Assembly: GCA_904398675.1 (NCBI GenBank)
Contig: CAJFPI010000041.1
Span: 1 to 19,847 of the forward strand
Reading direction: 5' to 3'
DNA length: 19,847 bases
Source: an uncultured Oscillospiraceae bacterium
Lineage (GTDB): Bacteria; Bacillota; Clostridia; Oscillospirales; Oscillospiraceae
Shown here: piece after piece, positions 7,291-15,829 of the stretch
How the letters are laid out: the number at the start of each line of letters is the position of its first letter
Position numbering within the stretch: position 1 is the stretch's first letter
The notes under the pieces: generated by a model
Seen by the model: only the letters and a program-made list of their open reading frames with translations
Database searches by the model: none
Told to the model about the DNA's origin: nothing
Translations under genes and position numbers: made by a program

Positions 7291-8291
7291 TGCTCCTCCT
7301 CCCCTTCTTGGGCGTAACGGAAACAACGCACGCAGCCCCCGTCCTCACCGGCATACATGGGCGGCTGCTGCATATGACAGCGATCACAGGCGTGCTCACA
7401 CCTGGGCGCAAAGCAGCAGCCCGCAGGCAGATGCAGCAGATCCGGCACCATCCCCTTGATATTAAAGAGGCGTTCCTGGCCTGCCTGCATCCGGGGCAGT
7501 GAACGGATCAGGCCCTGGGTGTAGGGATGCATGGGATTTTTAAACAGTGCCTTCACCTCCTGGGCCTCCACCACCTTGCCCGCGTACATCACATACACAT
7601 AGTCGCACAGCTCCGCCACAACGCCCAGGTTGTGGGTAATCATGAGAATCGACGTTCCGCTCTCCCGCTGCAGCCTGCGCATCAGATGGAGGATCTGCGC
7701 CTCTATGGTCACATCCAGGGCTGTGGTGGGCTCGTCGGCAATCAGCAGGGCCGGGTTGCAGGCCATGGCCATGGCAATCATCACCCGCTGGCGCAGGCCG
7801 CCGGAGAGCTGATGGGGATAGCTGCGCATCCGCCGCTCCGGATCGGGAATTCCCACCTGCCGGAACAGCTCCAACACCCTGGCATTGGCCGCCGCCTTTC
7901 CCACCTTGGGCTGGTGGACCAAAATGGCCTCCCGCACCTGGGCCGACACCGTCATGACCGGATTCAGCGACGTCATGGGCTCCTGAAAAATCATGGAGAT
8001 CGCCTGCCCGCACAGGCTGCGGCGCTCCTTGGGAGGCAGCTGAAGAAGGTCTTTTCCCTGGAAGAGGATCTCTCCCCGGGTCACCCGTCCCGGCTTTGCC
8101 ACTAGGCCCATAATGGACATGGAGGTCATACTTTTTCCGCAGCCGGATTCGCCCACCAGGCCCACGGTTTTCCCCCTGGGGATGACAAGATCGATGCCGT
8201 CAACCGCCCTTACCACCCCCCGCTTGGTAAAAAAGCAGGTCTGAAGGTCTCTGACCTCCAGCAAAGGCTGTTGCTTGTTTGTTTCCTTCAT
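7287..8291 (-). CDS. Peptide/nickel-type ABC transporter ATPase, DppD/OppD family
   Basis: Partner ATPase of the importer. Length 334 aa. Walker A GESGCGKS (47-54), Q-loop IFQEPMTSLNP, signature LSGGLRQR, Walker B ALLIADEP and switch His in ITHNLG are all intact. The C-terminal domain contains MHPYTQGLIRSLP and a Cys-rich run (GCCFAPRCEHACDRC and later CVRC). Cysteines at this place bind an iron-sulfur cluster in some DppD-type proteins; whether this one does is open. An AAGGAGG lies about 12 bases before the ATG, a slightly long distance. It begins about 30 bases after the 2Fe-2S gene and overlaps the next ATPase by four bases, so the two ATPases are translated together. Confidence 0.95.
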   Translation of the reverse strand: MKETNKQQPLLEVRDLQTCFFTKRGVVRAVDGIDLVIPRGKTVGLVGESGCGKSMTSMSIMGLVAKPGRVTRGEILFQGKDLLQLPPKERRSLCGQAISMIFQEPMTSLNPVMTVSAQVREAILVHQPKVGKAAANARVLELFRQVGIPDPERRMRSYPHQLSGGLRQRVMIAMAMACNPALLIADEPTTALDVTIEAQILHLMRRLQRESGTSILMITHNLGVVAELCDYVYVMYAGKVVEAQEVKALFKNPMHPYTQGLIRSLPRMQAGQERLFNIKGMVPDLLHLPAGCCFAPRCEHACDRCHMQQPPMYAGEDGGCVRCFRYAQEGEEEQ

Positions 8292-8322
8292 GGGATAGGG
8301 AGCCTCCTTTCCTCACAAGGGA

Positions 8323-8637
8323 TCAGCCCTCACAAAGCAAATCCCGTACGACTGTCTTGCTGTAGGGCTCCAGCAGCATGGTGTCTTTGGCGTGCTCCTT
8401 GCAGGCCAGGCGGACCTGACCGTCCACCTTCACCATGCACTTCCCGCAGGCTGCCTGGCGGCATGCGGCATGACTGAAAAAGGCAAGGGTGGGGTCCTGA
8501 TGCTCATAGATATATTCCAGCACATTCATCACAGAAACAGGCTCATCCGAAACAAGGGGAAGAACATATTCCTGCAGATAGCTCTCTTCCTCCGGACCGC
8601 GCTGGCGGCGGACCTTCACATGTAGTTCCTGTGCCAT
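8323..8637 (-). CDS. Stand-alone 2Fe-2S protein resembling the N-terminal domain of FrdB/SdhB
   Basis: Small electron-transfer protein, 104 aa. The pattern C59-x4-C64-x2-C67-x11-C79 (ACRQAACGKCM ... LACK) is the plant-type 2Fe-2S site of fumarate reductase/succinate dehydrogenase iron-sulfur subunits, and the preceding VMNVLEYIYEHQDPTLAFF matches their usual VLDAL...DPTLAFR stretch. The protein stops where those subunits would continue into the 4Fe-4S/3Fe-4S domain, so only one cluster is present. Start ATG has AAGGAGG seven bases upstream. It begins 12 bases after the flavoprotein gene and very likely serves as that enzyme's electron partner in the cytoplasm. No membrane-anchor gene is nearby. 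The natural electron donor or acceptor is unknown. Confidence 0.88.
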   Translation of the reverse strand: MAQELHVKVRRQRGPEEESYLQEYVLPLVSDEPVSVMNVLEYIYEHQDPTLAFFSHAACRQAACGKCMVKVDGQVRLACKEHAKDTMLLEPYSKTVVRDLLCEG

Positions 8638-8649
8638 AGGTCTTCCTCC

Positions 8650-10407
8650 TTATTCCAGCTCCTCCACAATTTTTTCTACATATTGGGTGTACCCCCACCG
8701 GCCGGATGCGGGAGAAATGCCGGCTGCAGCTGCGGGAATACAGCGCTCCCGGAGCTCCGTTCCGGACAGCACGATGTTGTGCAGGAACTGGCTGTTGTCG
8801 GTATAGAAGTGGTCTGACCGAATATGTACGCCGCGGCTTTCCCGGCGCAGCAGCGCAGAGCGAGCAATGGCCCGGGCACAGGGGATCATTGCCCGTAGCT
8901 CCAGATACTCCCGCCATTGCCGGTTGTATAGCCGCTGAGAGTCAGCAAAAGAAACCTTCTCCAACTGCCCCTGCAGTCCGTCCAGATCCCGCAGCGCCCG
9001 CTCCAGCGACGCCTCGCTGCGGATCACCATCAGGCTGTCAGCCGTGATCTCGTGGAGCCGCCGGCGCAGCTGTCTGGGGGCAGGGCCGCCGGAATTGCCG
9101 AAGGGAGCCAGCAGCTCCTCCTCCAGGCTGTCCAGCTGCTGACGGGGCAGGGAAATCTCTTCCGCTCCCTGGGCAAAGGCCGCCGCCGACAGGCCGGCCT
9201 GCGCCCCCTCTACCAGCATTTCCGTGATAGCGGAGGAGACCCGATTGGCACCGAACATGCCGCCGGCGCACTCCCCCGCTGCGAACAACCCGGGCAGGCT
9301 GGTGCTCATATCGGCAGCCACCCACACACCGCCCTCAAAGTAGTGGGCCGCAGGCTGAACATTCAGGGCGCTCCCTTGGGAGAGGGCGTCGATCATCTCC
9401 TTGTACAGCCCTTGTTTCAGGGATGGGAACTCCTCATACATCTCATCCCATATCTGGAGCGGGTAGCGGTCGATGGCGTAGTACACGCCGCCGTCCCTTG
9501 CGCCTCTCCCCTGATTGATTTCCGACTGAACGGCATAGGAGAGGAGCATTTTGTTCCACTCGCTCTCCAGCGCCAGCCGCTCCACCTTGGGAGAGAGGTA
9601 GCGGCTGGTGAAGGTTTTCCCAATCCGGTTAAGAAGCTGCCCATAGCCGCTGCTGAAGAGGATATAGGGCAGAATGTTGCCTTTATACATATAGGGACGG
9701 CAGATCACAGTGGGACAGAAGGAGATCATCTCCATGTCCACCAGCTCCGCTCCGGCCCGCAGGGCCGCAGCCTGTCCCTCGCCGCACAGGTCTGTGGAGC
9801 CGCTGTTCTCTGAAAACAGGCCGTGGGCGCCGCCGGTGGCAAGGACCACCGCTTTGGCGGAAATGGCCTGCAGCTGACCGTTGGCAAGGTTCAGGCAGGT
9901 AAGGCCGCACACCCGGCCCTCGTCCACAATCAGATCTGTAAAGATCGTGTCCGACAGGAACTCCACGCCCAGCGCCTTAGCCTTCTTGTAGAGAGCGTCC
10001 AGAATGTCGCTGCCAACCACCGACACTTCCCGCTCCCCCTCCATGCCCTGGACCTTCATGCCCCAGCACATCAGCTCCTCCAGCCGCTGGCCGGCTGTCT
10101 CTGTAAAGAGGGTCAGCATCTCCTGGTTGTTGAGGTAAAATCCTTCCCGCACCAGGTCTTGAAACCAGCGCTCCGGCGTGTCGCCCTCGTTCCCTTTGGA
10201 GATCCCCAGCCTGGCCAGGGAGGCGCCGTCACAGGCGATGTCAGCGCTGATATTGGCGCCCGCCAAAAGCGTTGCGCCGCTGCGGTTGACCTTTCCCCGG
10301 CACACCACCAGCGTGCGGGCGCCCTGCTGGGCCGCGCTGATGGCAGCGCGAAGTCCGCCGCCGCTTCCAATTACGACTACGTCGTACTTCTTTTCAATCT
10401 GAATCAT
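8650..10407 (-). CDS. FAD-dependent oxidoreductase of the fumarate reductase/succinate dehydrogenase flavoprotein family
   Basis: Probable catalytic redox subunit, 585 aa, soluble, without signal peptide. The N-terminal Rossmann motif VVVIGSGGG is at 10-18. Further FAD contacts are ATGGAHGLF (190-198) and LFAAGECAGGMFGANRV (374-390). The active-site-like HYF.GG is at 355-360 (His355), a GRG..GGVYY run at 300-310, and ESRGVHIRSD is near the C terminus. Two expected features are missing: the histidine that binds FAD covalently in SdhA/FrdA (here VNRSGATLLAGA, 40-51) and the catalytic Arg of the RGEGG region (here LFSSGYGQLLN, 250-260). It is therefore probably a non-covalent flavoenzyme for another substrate. 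It overlaps the ATC hydrolase gene by 14 bases and is paired with the 2Fe-2S gene. AGGAGG is 11 bases before the ATG. Confidence 0.9.
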   Translation of the reverse strand: MIQIEKKYDVVVIGSGGGLRAAISAAQQGARTLVVCRGKVNRSGATLLAGANISADIACDGASLARLGISKGNEGDTPERWFQDLVREGFYLNNQEMLTLFTETAGQRLEELMCWGMKVQGMEGEREVSVVGSDILDALYKKAKALGVEFLSDTIFTDLIVDEGRVCGLTCLNLANGQLQAISAKAVVLATGGAHGLFSENSGSTDLCGEGQAAALRAGAELVDMEMISFCPTVICRPYMYKGNILPYILFSSGYGQLLNRIGKTFTSRYLSPKVERLALESEWNKMLLSYAVQSEINQGRGARDGGVYYAIDRYPLQIWDEMYEEFPSLKQGLYKEMIDALSQGSALNVQPAAHYFEGGVWVAADMSTSLPGLFAAGECAGGMFGANRVSSAITEMLVEGAQAGLSAAAFAQGAEEISLPRQQLDSLEEELLAPFGNSGGPAPRQLRRRLHEITADSLMVIRSEASLERALRDLDGLQGQLEKVSFADSQRLYNRQWREYLELRAMIPCARAIARSALLRRESRGVHIRSDHFYTDNSQFLHNIVLSGTELRERCIPAAAAGISPASGRWGYTQYVEKIVEELE

Positions 10408-11113
10408 AACCCATCCATTCCTCCTGGCTCATAATGGTGTCGAAGGGGAGCTGCTCTGCTTTTTCCAGCAGCTGCTGGGCCTCCACGCCGTAGCGCTCGC
10501 CAAAGCCAAGGCAGACTTCCCGGGCAAGCGCCTCCCCCGCCTGCCCGAAGGTGCCCCGGGCAACAGCGGCAAAGGTGTGGTAAACATGGGCGCAGTGATA
10601 GGACATGGGCATCGCTGCACCGGTCACTTCCAGGGCATCCGCGCGGGAGAGGGTATCCGCGCCGATGCCCTGTTCGCGGAAGTAGAACCGGCAACAGGGA
10701 GCGTTGTGCTGGGTGGAGGCTGTCTCCAGCCCCAGCACGGGATTGAATCCACGGACAATCGCCCGGTCAATCTCCTCACAGTAGGCAATGCCGCAGTCTC
10801 TCAGTTTCCGGCTGGCGAAGACTTCTGCCCAGGGGCAGCGGGTCACTTTCTCATGCACGACTCCGGTCTCGCCCCACATTTCCAGCTCAAACAGCTCCTC
10901 ACCCCCGCCGTACTCCCCGTAGGCAAAGTACTCCAGCAGGCCCAGCGGGCGGCCGTCCGCGGTTGCCCGCATAGCCATCCGCTTTCCCCGCTGCTCGCCA
11001 TAGGTGCGGGTGGCAAGAAGGAAAGCCTGTCTGCCCTGGTCGGCCCAGCGGCCGGTCAGCAGCCGGTAAAATTCCGAGACAATCCATCCGTGATGAAACT
11101 CAGTCCATACCAC
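10394..11113 (-). CDS. L-2-amino-thiazoline-4-carboxylic acid (ATC) hydrolase family protein
   Basis: Named after the bacterial enzyme that opens the ring of L-2-amino-delta2-thiazoline-4-carboxylate to N-carbamoyl-L-cysteine, a step in cysteine formation. Length 239 aa, cytoplasmic. I recognise the family from the succession CPW (93-95), YCEEID (111-116), GFNP (122-125) and C-x-F-x-F (141-145). The start is GTG at 11113, seven bases after GAGGTG; it begins seven bases after the dppC-type stop and its end overlaps the flavoprotein gene by 14 bases, so it is a core member of the operon. Many family members are of unknown substrate, so ATC itself should not be assumed. Its presence beside an amidohydrolase suggests hydrolysis of a cyclic or amide compound brought in by the transporter. 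Confidence 0.82.
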   Translation of the reverse strand: MVWTEFHHGWIVSEFYRLLTGRWADQGRQAFLLATRTYGEQRGKRMAMRATADGRPLGLLEYFAYGEYGGGEELFELEMWGETGVVHEKVTRCPWAEVFASRKLRDCGIAYCEEIDRAIVRGFNPVLGLETASTQHNAPCCRFYFREQGIGADTLSRADALEVTGAAMPMSYHCAHVYHTFAAVARGTFGQAGEALAREVCLGFGERYGVEAQQLLEKAEQLPFDTIMSQEEWMGYDSD

Positions 11114-11119
11114 AGGGCA

Positions 11120-12025
11120 TCACCTCTTCATTCTGGGATCCAGCGCATCCCGAATCCCGTCTCCCAGCAGGTTGACGGAGAGGGCGGTAATCACAATGGC
11201 GAGGCCGGGGGCAAGAACCACCCAGGGAGCGTCCAGCATCACCTCGCGCCCCTCAGAGAGCATGGCGCCCCACTCAGGTGTGGGGGATACCACACCCATG
11301 CCGATAAAGCTGAGGCTGGCGGCCAGCATAATCATATAGGAGAGGTTAATGGTGGCCTCCACGATAATGGGGCCGAGGCAGTTGGGGATGATATGACGGA
11401 GAATGATGTGCATATGGGTGGCGCCGTTGGCCCGGGCCGCCTCAATATAGTCCATGCTGGTCAGGGACATGACCGTTGCCCGGATCACACGGGTGAAATA
11501 GGGCGTCATGGTAATGGACACGGCAAGAATCAGTTTCCACATGCCGTTTCCAAGAGCGGCTACAATGGACAGGGAGAACAGCAGCGGCGGCAGGCACATG
11601 AATACATCTACAATCCGCATCACAATCGCGTCGAATTTCCCGCCCAGGTAGCCGCACCCCACCCCCAGCACCAGGCCCGCAAGGCAGGAGATGGCAATGG
11701 TGGACACGGCGATAAAGAGGGAGACCCGGGCGCCGTAGACCACGCGGGCAAATATGTCCCGGCCAAAGCCGTCGGTCCCGAAGAGAAATTCCCTGCATGG
11801 CGCCACAAACCGGACGCTGATGTCCTGTGTGGTCACCGCCTCCTGGGGGATCCACAGACTTGCCGTCAGGGCCATGCCCACAATAATCGTCAGCAGGATC
11901 AGCCCCAGTACGGCCGTCTTGTTCTCGCACAGGCGGCGGAAGAAGGCAAACCGCTCCTCCTCGATGCAGTCCTGCTCCAATTCCCATTCAGCAGGCTTTG
12001 CGGCAATATTTTTTTCATCAGTCAC
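11120..12025 (-). CDS. Peptide/nickel-type ABC transporter permease, DppC/OppC family
   Basis: Second membrane subunit of the importer, 301 aa. After a charged cytoplasmic N terminus of about 35 residues comes a first membrane helix (about 37-57), then the OppC hallmark FLFGTDGFGRDIFARVVYGAR and four to five more helices. The EAA loop that contacts an ATPase is EAARANGATHMHIILRHIIPN. The end, NLLGDGIRDALDPRMKR, is family-typical. Start is GTG at 12025 with GGAGG upstream; it overlaps the dppB-type stop by four bases (GTGA), a sign of translational coupling. The N-terminal OppC extension domain is present. Confidence 0.95.
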   Translation of the reverse strand: MTDEKNIAAKPAEWELEQDCIEEERFAFFRRLCENKTAVLGLILLTIIVGMALTASLWIPQEAVTTQDISVRFVAPCREFLFGTDGFGRDIFARVVYGARVSLFIAVSTIAISCLAGLVLGVGCGYLGGKFDAIVMRIVDVFMCLPPLLFSLSIVAALGNGMWKLILAVSITMTPYFTRVIRATVMSLTSMDYIEAARANGATHMHIILRHIIPNCLGPIIVEATINLSYMIMLAASLSFIGMGVVSPTPEWGAMLSEGREVMLDAPWVVLAPGLAIVITALSVNLLGDGIRDALDPRMKR

Positions 12026-12993
12026 CGGGCAGCCACCTCCTTGCTGCGCCAGCGGGGTTTCCGCTGGTGGACATATCGAGTACGAAGTCTGGGATCAATC
12101 AGAGCGTAGGCCACATCCACCGCAAGCAGGATCAGGCAGAAGATCAGCGCCACGAAAAGCGTGCCGGCCATGACCATGGGGTCATCCTTGCTGCGAATAG
12201 AGGTGACGATCAGGTTCCCAAGTCCCGGCAGGGAGAACACTGTTTCAATAACAACAGAGCCGCCCAGGAGGCTGCCGAAGTTGGAGCCGATCACCGTAAT
12301 AATCGGCATCAGGGCATTTTTCAGTGCATGCCGGAACATGACCAGCCCCTCCCTGAGGCCCTTAGACCGGGCGGTGCGGACATAGTCCTGGCCGATGGTC
12401 TCCAGCATAGCCGAGCGCGTCATTCGGGTGAGCTCGGCTATGCCCGGCATGGACAGCGCAATCACCGGCATAATATAGGATTTCCAGCTCTCAATCCCAT
12501 AGGTGGGGAGGAATCCCATGTAGCTGGCGAAAAGCAGCATCATCATCAGGGCCAGCCAGAAGCCGGGAACGGCTGCGGCCAGCATGGACAATACGGTGAC
12601 AATCGCATCGATCACGGTCCTCTGCTTGACAGCGGAAATCACACCCAGCAGGATTCCCACAATTGTCACTGTCAGGATGCTGAACACGGCCAGTTTCAGC
12701 GTCACGGGGAAACGGACTAAAATCTCGTCGAAAACCGGCTGTCCGCTGCGGTAGGAGTTCCCAAAGTCCCCTTGGAAAGCATTGAGCATATAGTTCCCAT
12801 AGCGCACCAGAAAGGGATCGTTGAGCCCCAGGGACTCCCGCAGAGCGTCCACAGCCTCCTGAGGCGCGTTCGCACCCAGCATGATCCTGGCCGCGTCGCT
12901 GGGGATAAAGGACAAGATGGCAAATACGACGAAAGAAACCGCCAGCAGAATAGGAATCAAAACCAATATGCGCTTGACAATGTATTTTACCAT
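12022..12993 (-). CDS. Peptide/nickel-type ABC transporter permease, DppB/OppB family
   Basis: First membrane subunit of the importer, 323 aa. The start MVKYIVKRILVLIPILLAVS is the standard signal-anchor helix of DppB-type proteins. Six membrane segments can be traced. The EAA loop reads RTARSKGLREGLVMFRHALKN, and GGSVVIETVFSLPGLG is a family hallmark, as is the end region DVAYALIDPRLR. AAGGAGTG precedes the ATG by five to six bases. It starts 44 bases after the solute-binding protein gene, the longest gap inside the operon, and overlaps the dppC-type gene by four bases. Confidence 0.95.
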   Translation of the reverse strand: MVKYIVKRILVLIPILLAVSFVVFAILSFIPSDAARIMLGANAPQEAVDALRESLGLNDPFLVRYGNYMLNAFQGDFGNSYRSGQPVFDEILVRFPVTLKLAVFSILTVTIVGILLGVISAVKQRTVIDAIVTVLSMLAAAVPGFWLALMMMLLFASYMGFLPTYGIESWKSYIMPVIALSMPGIAELTRMTRSAMLETIGQDYVRTARSKGLREGLVMFRHALKNALMPIITVIGSNFGSLLGGSVVIETVFSLPGLGNLIVTSIRSKDDPMVMAGTLFVALIFCLILLAVDVAYALIDPRLRTRYVHQRKPRWRSKEVAAR

Positions 12994-13037
12994 GGTATCA
13001 CTCCTTCAAGGTGTGGCAGGGGCGGAAGAAAAATGGT

Positions 13038-14552
13038 TTACCAATGCATATCCTTGTACTGGTAATTTTGGGAGGTAAGGGCGTGCACCCCCTGGAGATC
13101 CGGGTTATAGACCAGCAGAGATGCGCTGAAATACAGAGGGATATAGTAGGCCTCTTCCGCCATAATCTGATTGACCTGGATGTAAATCTCATTGCGCTTT
13201 TCGGAATCCAGCTCCCGGCGTGCCTCGTCCAGCAGGGCATCCAGCTCCGGGTTGTTGATCCGGGAGACGTTGAAGGAGCCAGTGGAGTGGAACATGTCGT
13301 AATAGCAGCTGTCCGTATTAGCAGCCTCCATGGGATAGCCGCTGCGGCTGAGGTCGTAGTCCCCATTTCCAAAGGTGGACCACCATGTGCCGCTCTCTAC
13401 CGGCTCCAGGATCAGCTCAATGCCCACCGCCCCCAGCTGGGACTGAAGGGTCTGGGCCATCTTGGTGTTGGCAGAGGACTCGTCATAGTAGAAAGTTAGG
13501 GACAGGTCCGTGGCACCGGCCTGCTCCAAAAGCTCCATGGCCTTGTCCGGGTCGTAAGGATAGGTGGTCAGATCGGTGGTGTAGCCCTCCTGGCCCTCGG
13601 TCAGCGCAATGTCGCTGAGATAGCCGGTGTCCTCGTTGATGACCACGTTGAAGGTCTCCCGGTCAATCGCATAGGAGATGGCCTGGCGCACCTCCTTGGA
13701 AATGCGGTCACAATTGAAGTTGATGTAATAGAAGTTGTTGCCGGTGGTGCTGTCAGTGGCCAGCTTGCCGCCTTCCACCGCCTGCTTGTAGTTCAGGGGC
13801 GTGACGCCAAAGGACAGATCCGCCTCGCCGGTATTCAGAGCCATCATGGCGGTATTGCTGTCAGAAACGAAGTTGAAACGGAGGTTTTCAATGTGGGGCG
13901 CGCCGTTCCAGTAGTCGGGATTGGCCTTCAGGGTAACGTACTGCGCAGGGGCCCACTCCACGAACTGATAGGCGCCGGTGCCCACAGGATTGCGGGCAAA
14001 GTCCTCCTCACTGAGGCTGTTGTAGTGATCGGAATCAATAATATAGCAGTACCAGAGCATGCTCAGGAAATTGCCATAGGGGAACTTCAGGTGGATGGTA
14101 ACCGTGTAGTCGTCCACGATATCGCAGCTGTCCACGGCGAAGGAGGCAAAGGCCATCCACTCGTTGTCCCGGAACCGCTCTACAGAGAGCTTGACGTCTT
14201 CAGCCGTCAGGTCATTGCCGTTGTGGAATTTGACGCCTTCACGGAGGTGGAAGGTATAGTCAAGTCCGTCAGGAGAAATTTCCCAGTCAGTGGCCAGCAT
14301 CGGCACCACATTGTTCTCCTCGTCCAACGCCACCAGCCCGTCAAAAATGTTGGAGCAGAAGTTGATGCTGGCATTTGCGGAGAGTTTCTGCGGATCAAGG
14401 GTGGTAAACTCGCTGGAGAGAATGACCGTCAGGTCATTGCGGGGCTCAGTGGCGCCCTCCCCCTCGTCTGCGCTGCCGTTTCCGCTGCTGCAGGCAGCCA
14501 GTGAGAACAGCATGGCCAGAGTTAAAATCGCGGCAAGTGCTTTCTTCATCAT
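13038..14552 (-). CDS. Family 5 extracellular solute-binding lipoprotein (DppA/OppA type)
   Basis: Captures the transported compound outside the membrane and hands it to the DppB/DppC pair. Length 504 aa. The N terminus is a lipoprotein signal peptide: MMKKALAAIL, a hydrophobic core and the lipobox LAAC with lipidated Cys21, then a Ser/Gly/Glu-rich linker. The mature part shows family-5 marks: LTVILSSEFTTLDPQ, the signature region around TDWEISPDGLDYTFHLREG (family pattern WxxSxDGxxYTFxLR), FHNGNDLTAEDV, and NPVGTGAYQF. AGGAGG precedes the first ATG. A single binding-protein gene in a complete importer operon implies a dedicated substrate; which one (peptide, opine, heterocycle) is not visible in the sequence. 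Confidence 0.95.
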   Translation of the reverse strand: MMKKALAAILTLAMLFSLAACSSGNGSADEGEGATEPRNDLTVILSSEFTTLDPQKLSANASINFCSNIFDGLVALDEENNVVPMLATDWEISPDGLDYTFHLREGVKFHNGNDLTAEDVKLSVERFRDNEWMAFASFAVDSCDIVDDYTVTIHLKFPYGNFLSMLWYCYIIDSDHYNSLSEEDFARNPVGTGAYQFVEWAPAQYVTLKANPDYWNGAPHIENLRFNFVSDSNTAMMALNTGEADLSFGVTPLNYKQAVEGGKLATDSTTGNNFYYINFNCDRISKEVRQAISYAIDRETFNVVINEDTGYLSDIALTEGQEGYTTDLTTYPYDPDKAMELLEQAGATDLSLTFYYDESSANTKMAQTLQSQLGAVGIELILEPVESGTWWSTFGNGDYDLSRSGYPMEAANTDSCYYDMFHSTGSFNVSRINNPELDALLDEARRELDSEKRNEIYIQVNQIMAEEAYYIPLYFSASLLVYNPDLQGVHALTSQNYQYKDMHW

Positions 14553-14576
14553 TACATCCTCCTTCTATTGTGTTTG

Positions 14577-15800
14577 TTACATCAGCGGCGTAATGTCTTC
14601 CTCTGTCCGGCTTTTCACCAGCAGCAGCAGATCTTCACACCAGCTTTTGTTGTAGTAATGCCCCGCCTTAATGACCGCCTCCAAGCGGCGGACGTTCGAT
14701 ACGCTTTCCAGGGGGTTCCCGGACAAAATCAGGATATCCGCATCCAGCCCCACCTTCAGCATCCCGGTCTTGTGGGCAATATTCAGGTGCCTGGCGCCGT
14801 TGACAGTGGCGCACTGCAGCGCCTGAAAAGGCGTCATTCCCAGGTAGTGGACCAGGTTCTCCAGCTCGTTATATACGGAGAATCCGCCGGATACGCCGGG
14901 ATTTGGCACGTCGGTACCGAGAAGGATCCGATCGGAGTAGCGCATGAAGATCTTCTCCCGTTCCAGCTCCTCCTGAAAATCGTAGTTGTCATACCGCCCC
15001 AGGGATTTTCTCCAGGCGTTGATCTCTACCCAGTCCTTCTGCCAGTAGGGGTTCATGTCCTCATAGTGCGGGACCTTCGTCACATCCTCGCTGCGATGGA
15101 CAAACCGCTCAATCCCCAAGGCCACCTCAATCGTGGGGCAGCTCCACATCCCCGACTGTGCCAGGGCCGCGATATCCTCCTCCTGACAGGAGGGGGGCAG
15201 GCAGCTGATGTGCTCAATGGAGGCATATCCCAGTGCCGCCAGCTCCTGAAACGTAACGTGGTAGTTGCCGTGTCCCATCACGGGGATTCCCAGCTCACCG
15301 GCCGTATGCATTATCGCCAAAAACGCCTCTCTGGGGATGCTGGGATAGGTTTTTACAAACTCGTATCCATCCCGGAGACAGTCCACCACAGCCTGGCGCC
15401 CCTCCTCCGGCGTGGTGACAATTTTGGAGCCCTCCCAGTAGGTGACGCCGTCTGTCAGCGGGCCGGTGGAATAGACATGGGGACCGGGACGGATCCCCGC
15501 GTCGATCTCTTTGCGCCACTGCTGGGTCTCCGGGAGGCCCCACATGTTCCGGCAGGTGGTGATGCCGCAGGCAATGAGCATCTCTGTAATATCGTCGGAA
15601 TCCATGTGGACATGACAGTCGAAGAGGCCCGGCATCAAAAATTTCCCGGTACAGTCCCGGCGGGGAACGCCGGTTATATCAATACGGGGCGCAATCTTGT
15701 AGATCCTGCCGTTGGCCACGAAAAGATCCATCCCATATAGAATGCGGTCATCCTCCATGGTGACAAGGTTTGCATTGTGCAGAATATAGATCGGATCCAT
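14577..15800 (-). CDS. Metal-dependent amidohydrolase (imidazolonepropionase/prolidase-like group)
   Basis: Hydrolase of the amidohydrolase superfamily, 407 aa, cytoplasmic, acting on amide or cyclic amide bonds. All likely binuclear metal ligands are in place: HxH at 63/65 (FDCHVHMD), Lys150 in EFVKTY (probably carboxylated), His177 in VMGHGNYH, His197 in SIEHIS, and catalytic Asp297 in LLGTDVPN. The C-terminal GLDADILILSGNPL is the usual beta-sandwich return. The ATG at 15800 is chosen because GGGAGG lies about nine bases upstream and it gives the normal start (MDPIYILHNANLVTMEDD); an in-frame TTG at 15833 would swallow that site. It begins 29 bases after marR and ends 24 bases before the binding protein. 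The true substrate is unknown; a dipeptide or ring amide imported by the transporter is the simplest guess. Confidence 0.92.
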   Translation of the reverse strand: MDPIYILHNANLVTMEDDRILYGMDLFVANGRIYKIAPRIDITGVPRRDCTGKFLMPGLFDCHVHMDSDDITEMLIACGITTCRNMWGLPETQQWRKEIDAGIRPGPHVYSTGPLTDGVTYWEGSKIVTTPEEGRQAVVDCLRDGYEFVKTYPSIPREAFLAIMHTAGELGIPVMGHGNYHVTFQELAALGYASIEHISCLPPSCQEEDIAALAQSGMWSCPTIEVALGIERFVHRSEDVTKVPHYEDMNPYWQKDWVEINAWRKSLGRYDNYDFQEELEREKIFMRYSDRILLGTDVPNPGVSGGFSVYNELENLVHYLGMTPFQALQCATVNGARHLNIAHKTGMLKVGLDADILILSGNPLESVSNVRRLEAVIKAGHYYNKSWCEDLLLLVKSRTEEDITPLM

Positions 15801-15829
15801 ATCATCCCACCTCCCGGAAAGCGAGCGGA

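Noticed and set aside
10577..12109. 510-codon plus-strand open frame opposite the permease and ATC-hydrolase genes
   Set aside because: Antisense to three well-supported operon genes, low-complexity composition rich in His, Gly and Gln, no ribosome site and no recognisable domain.
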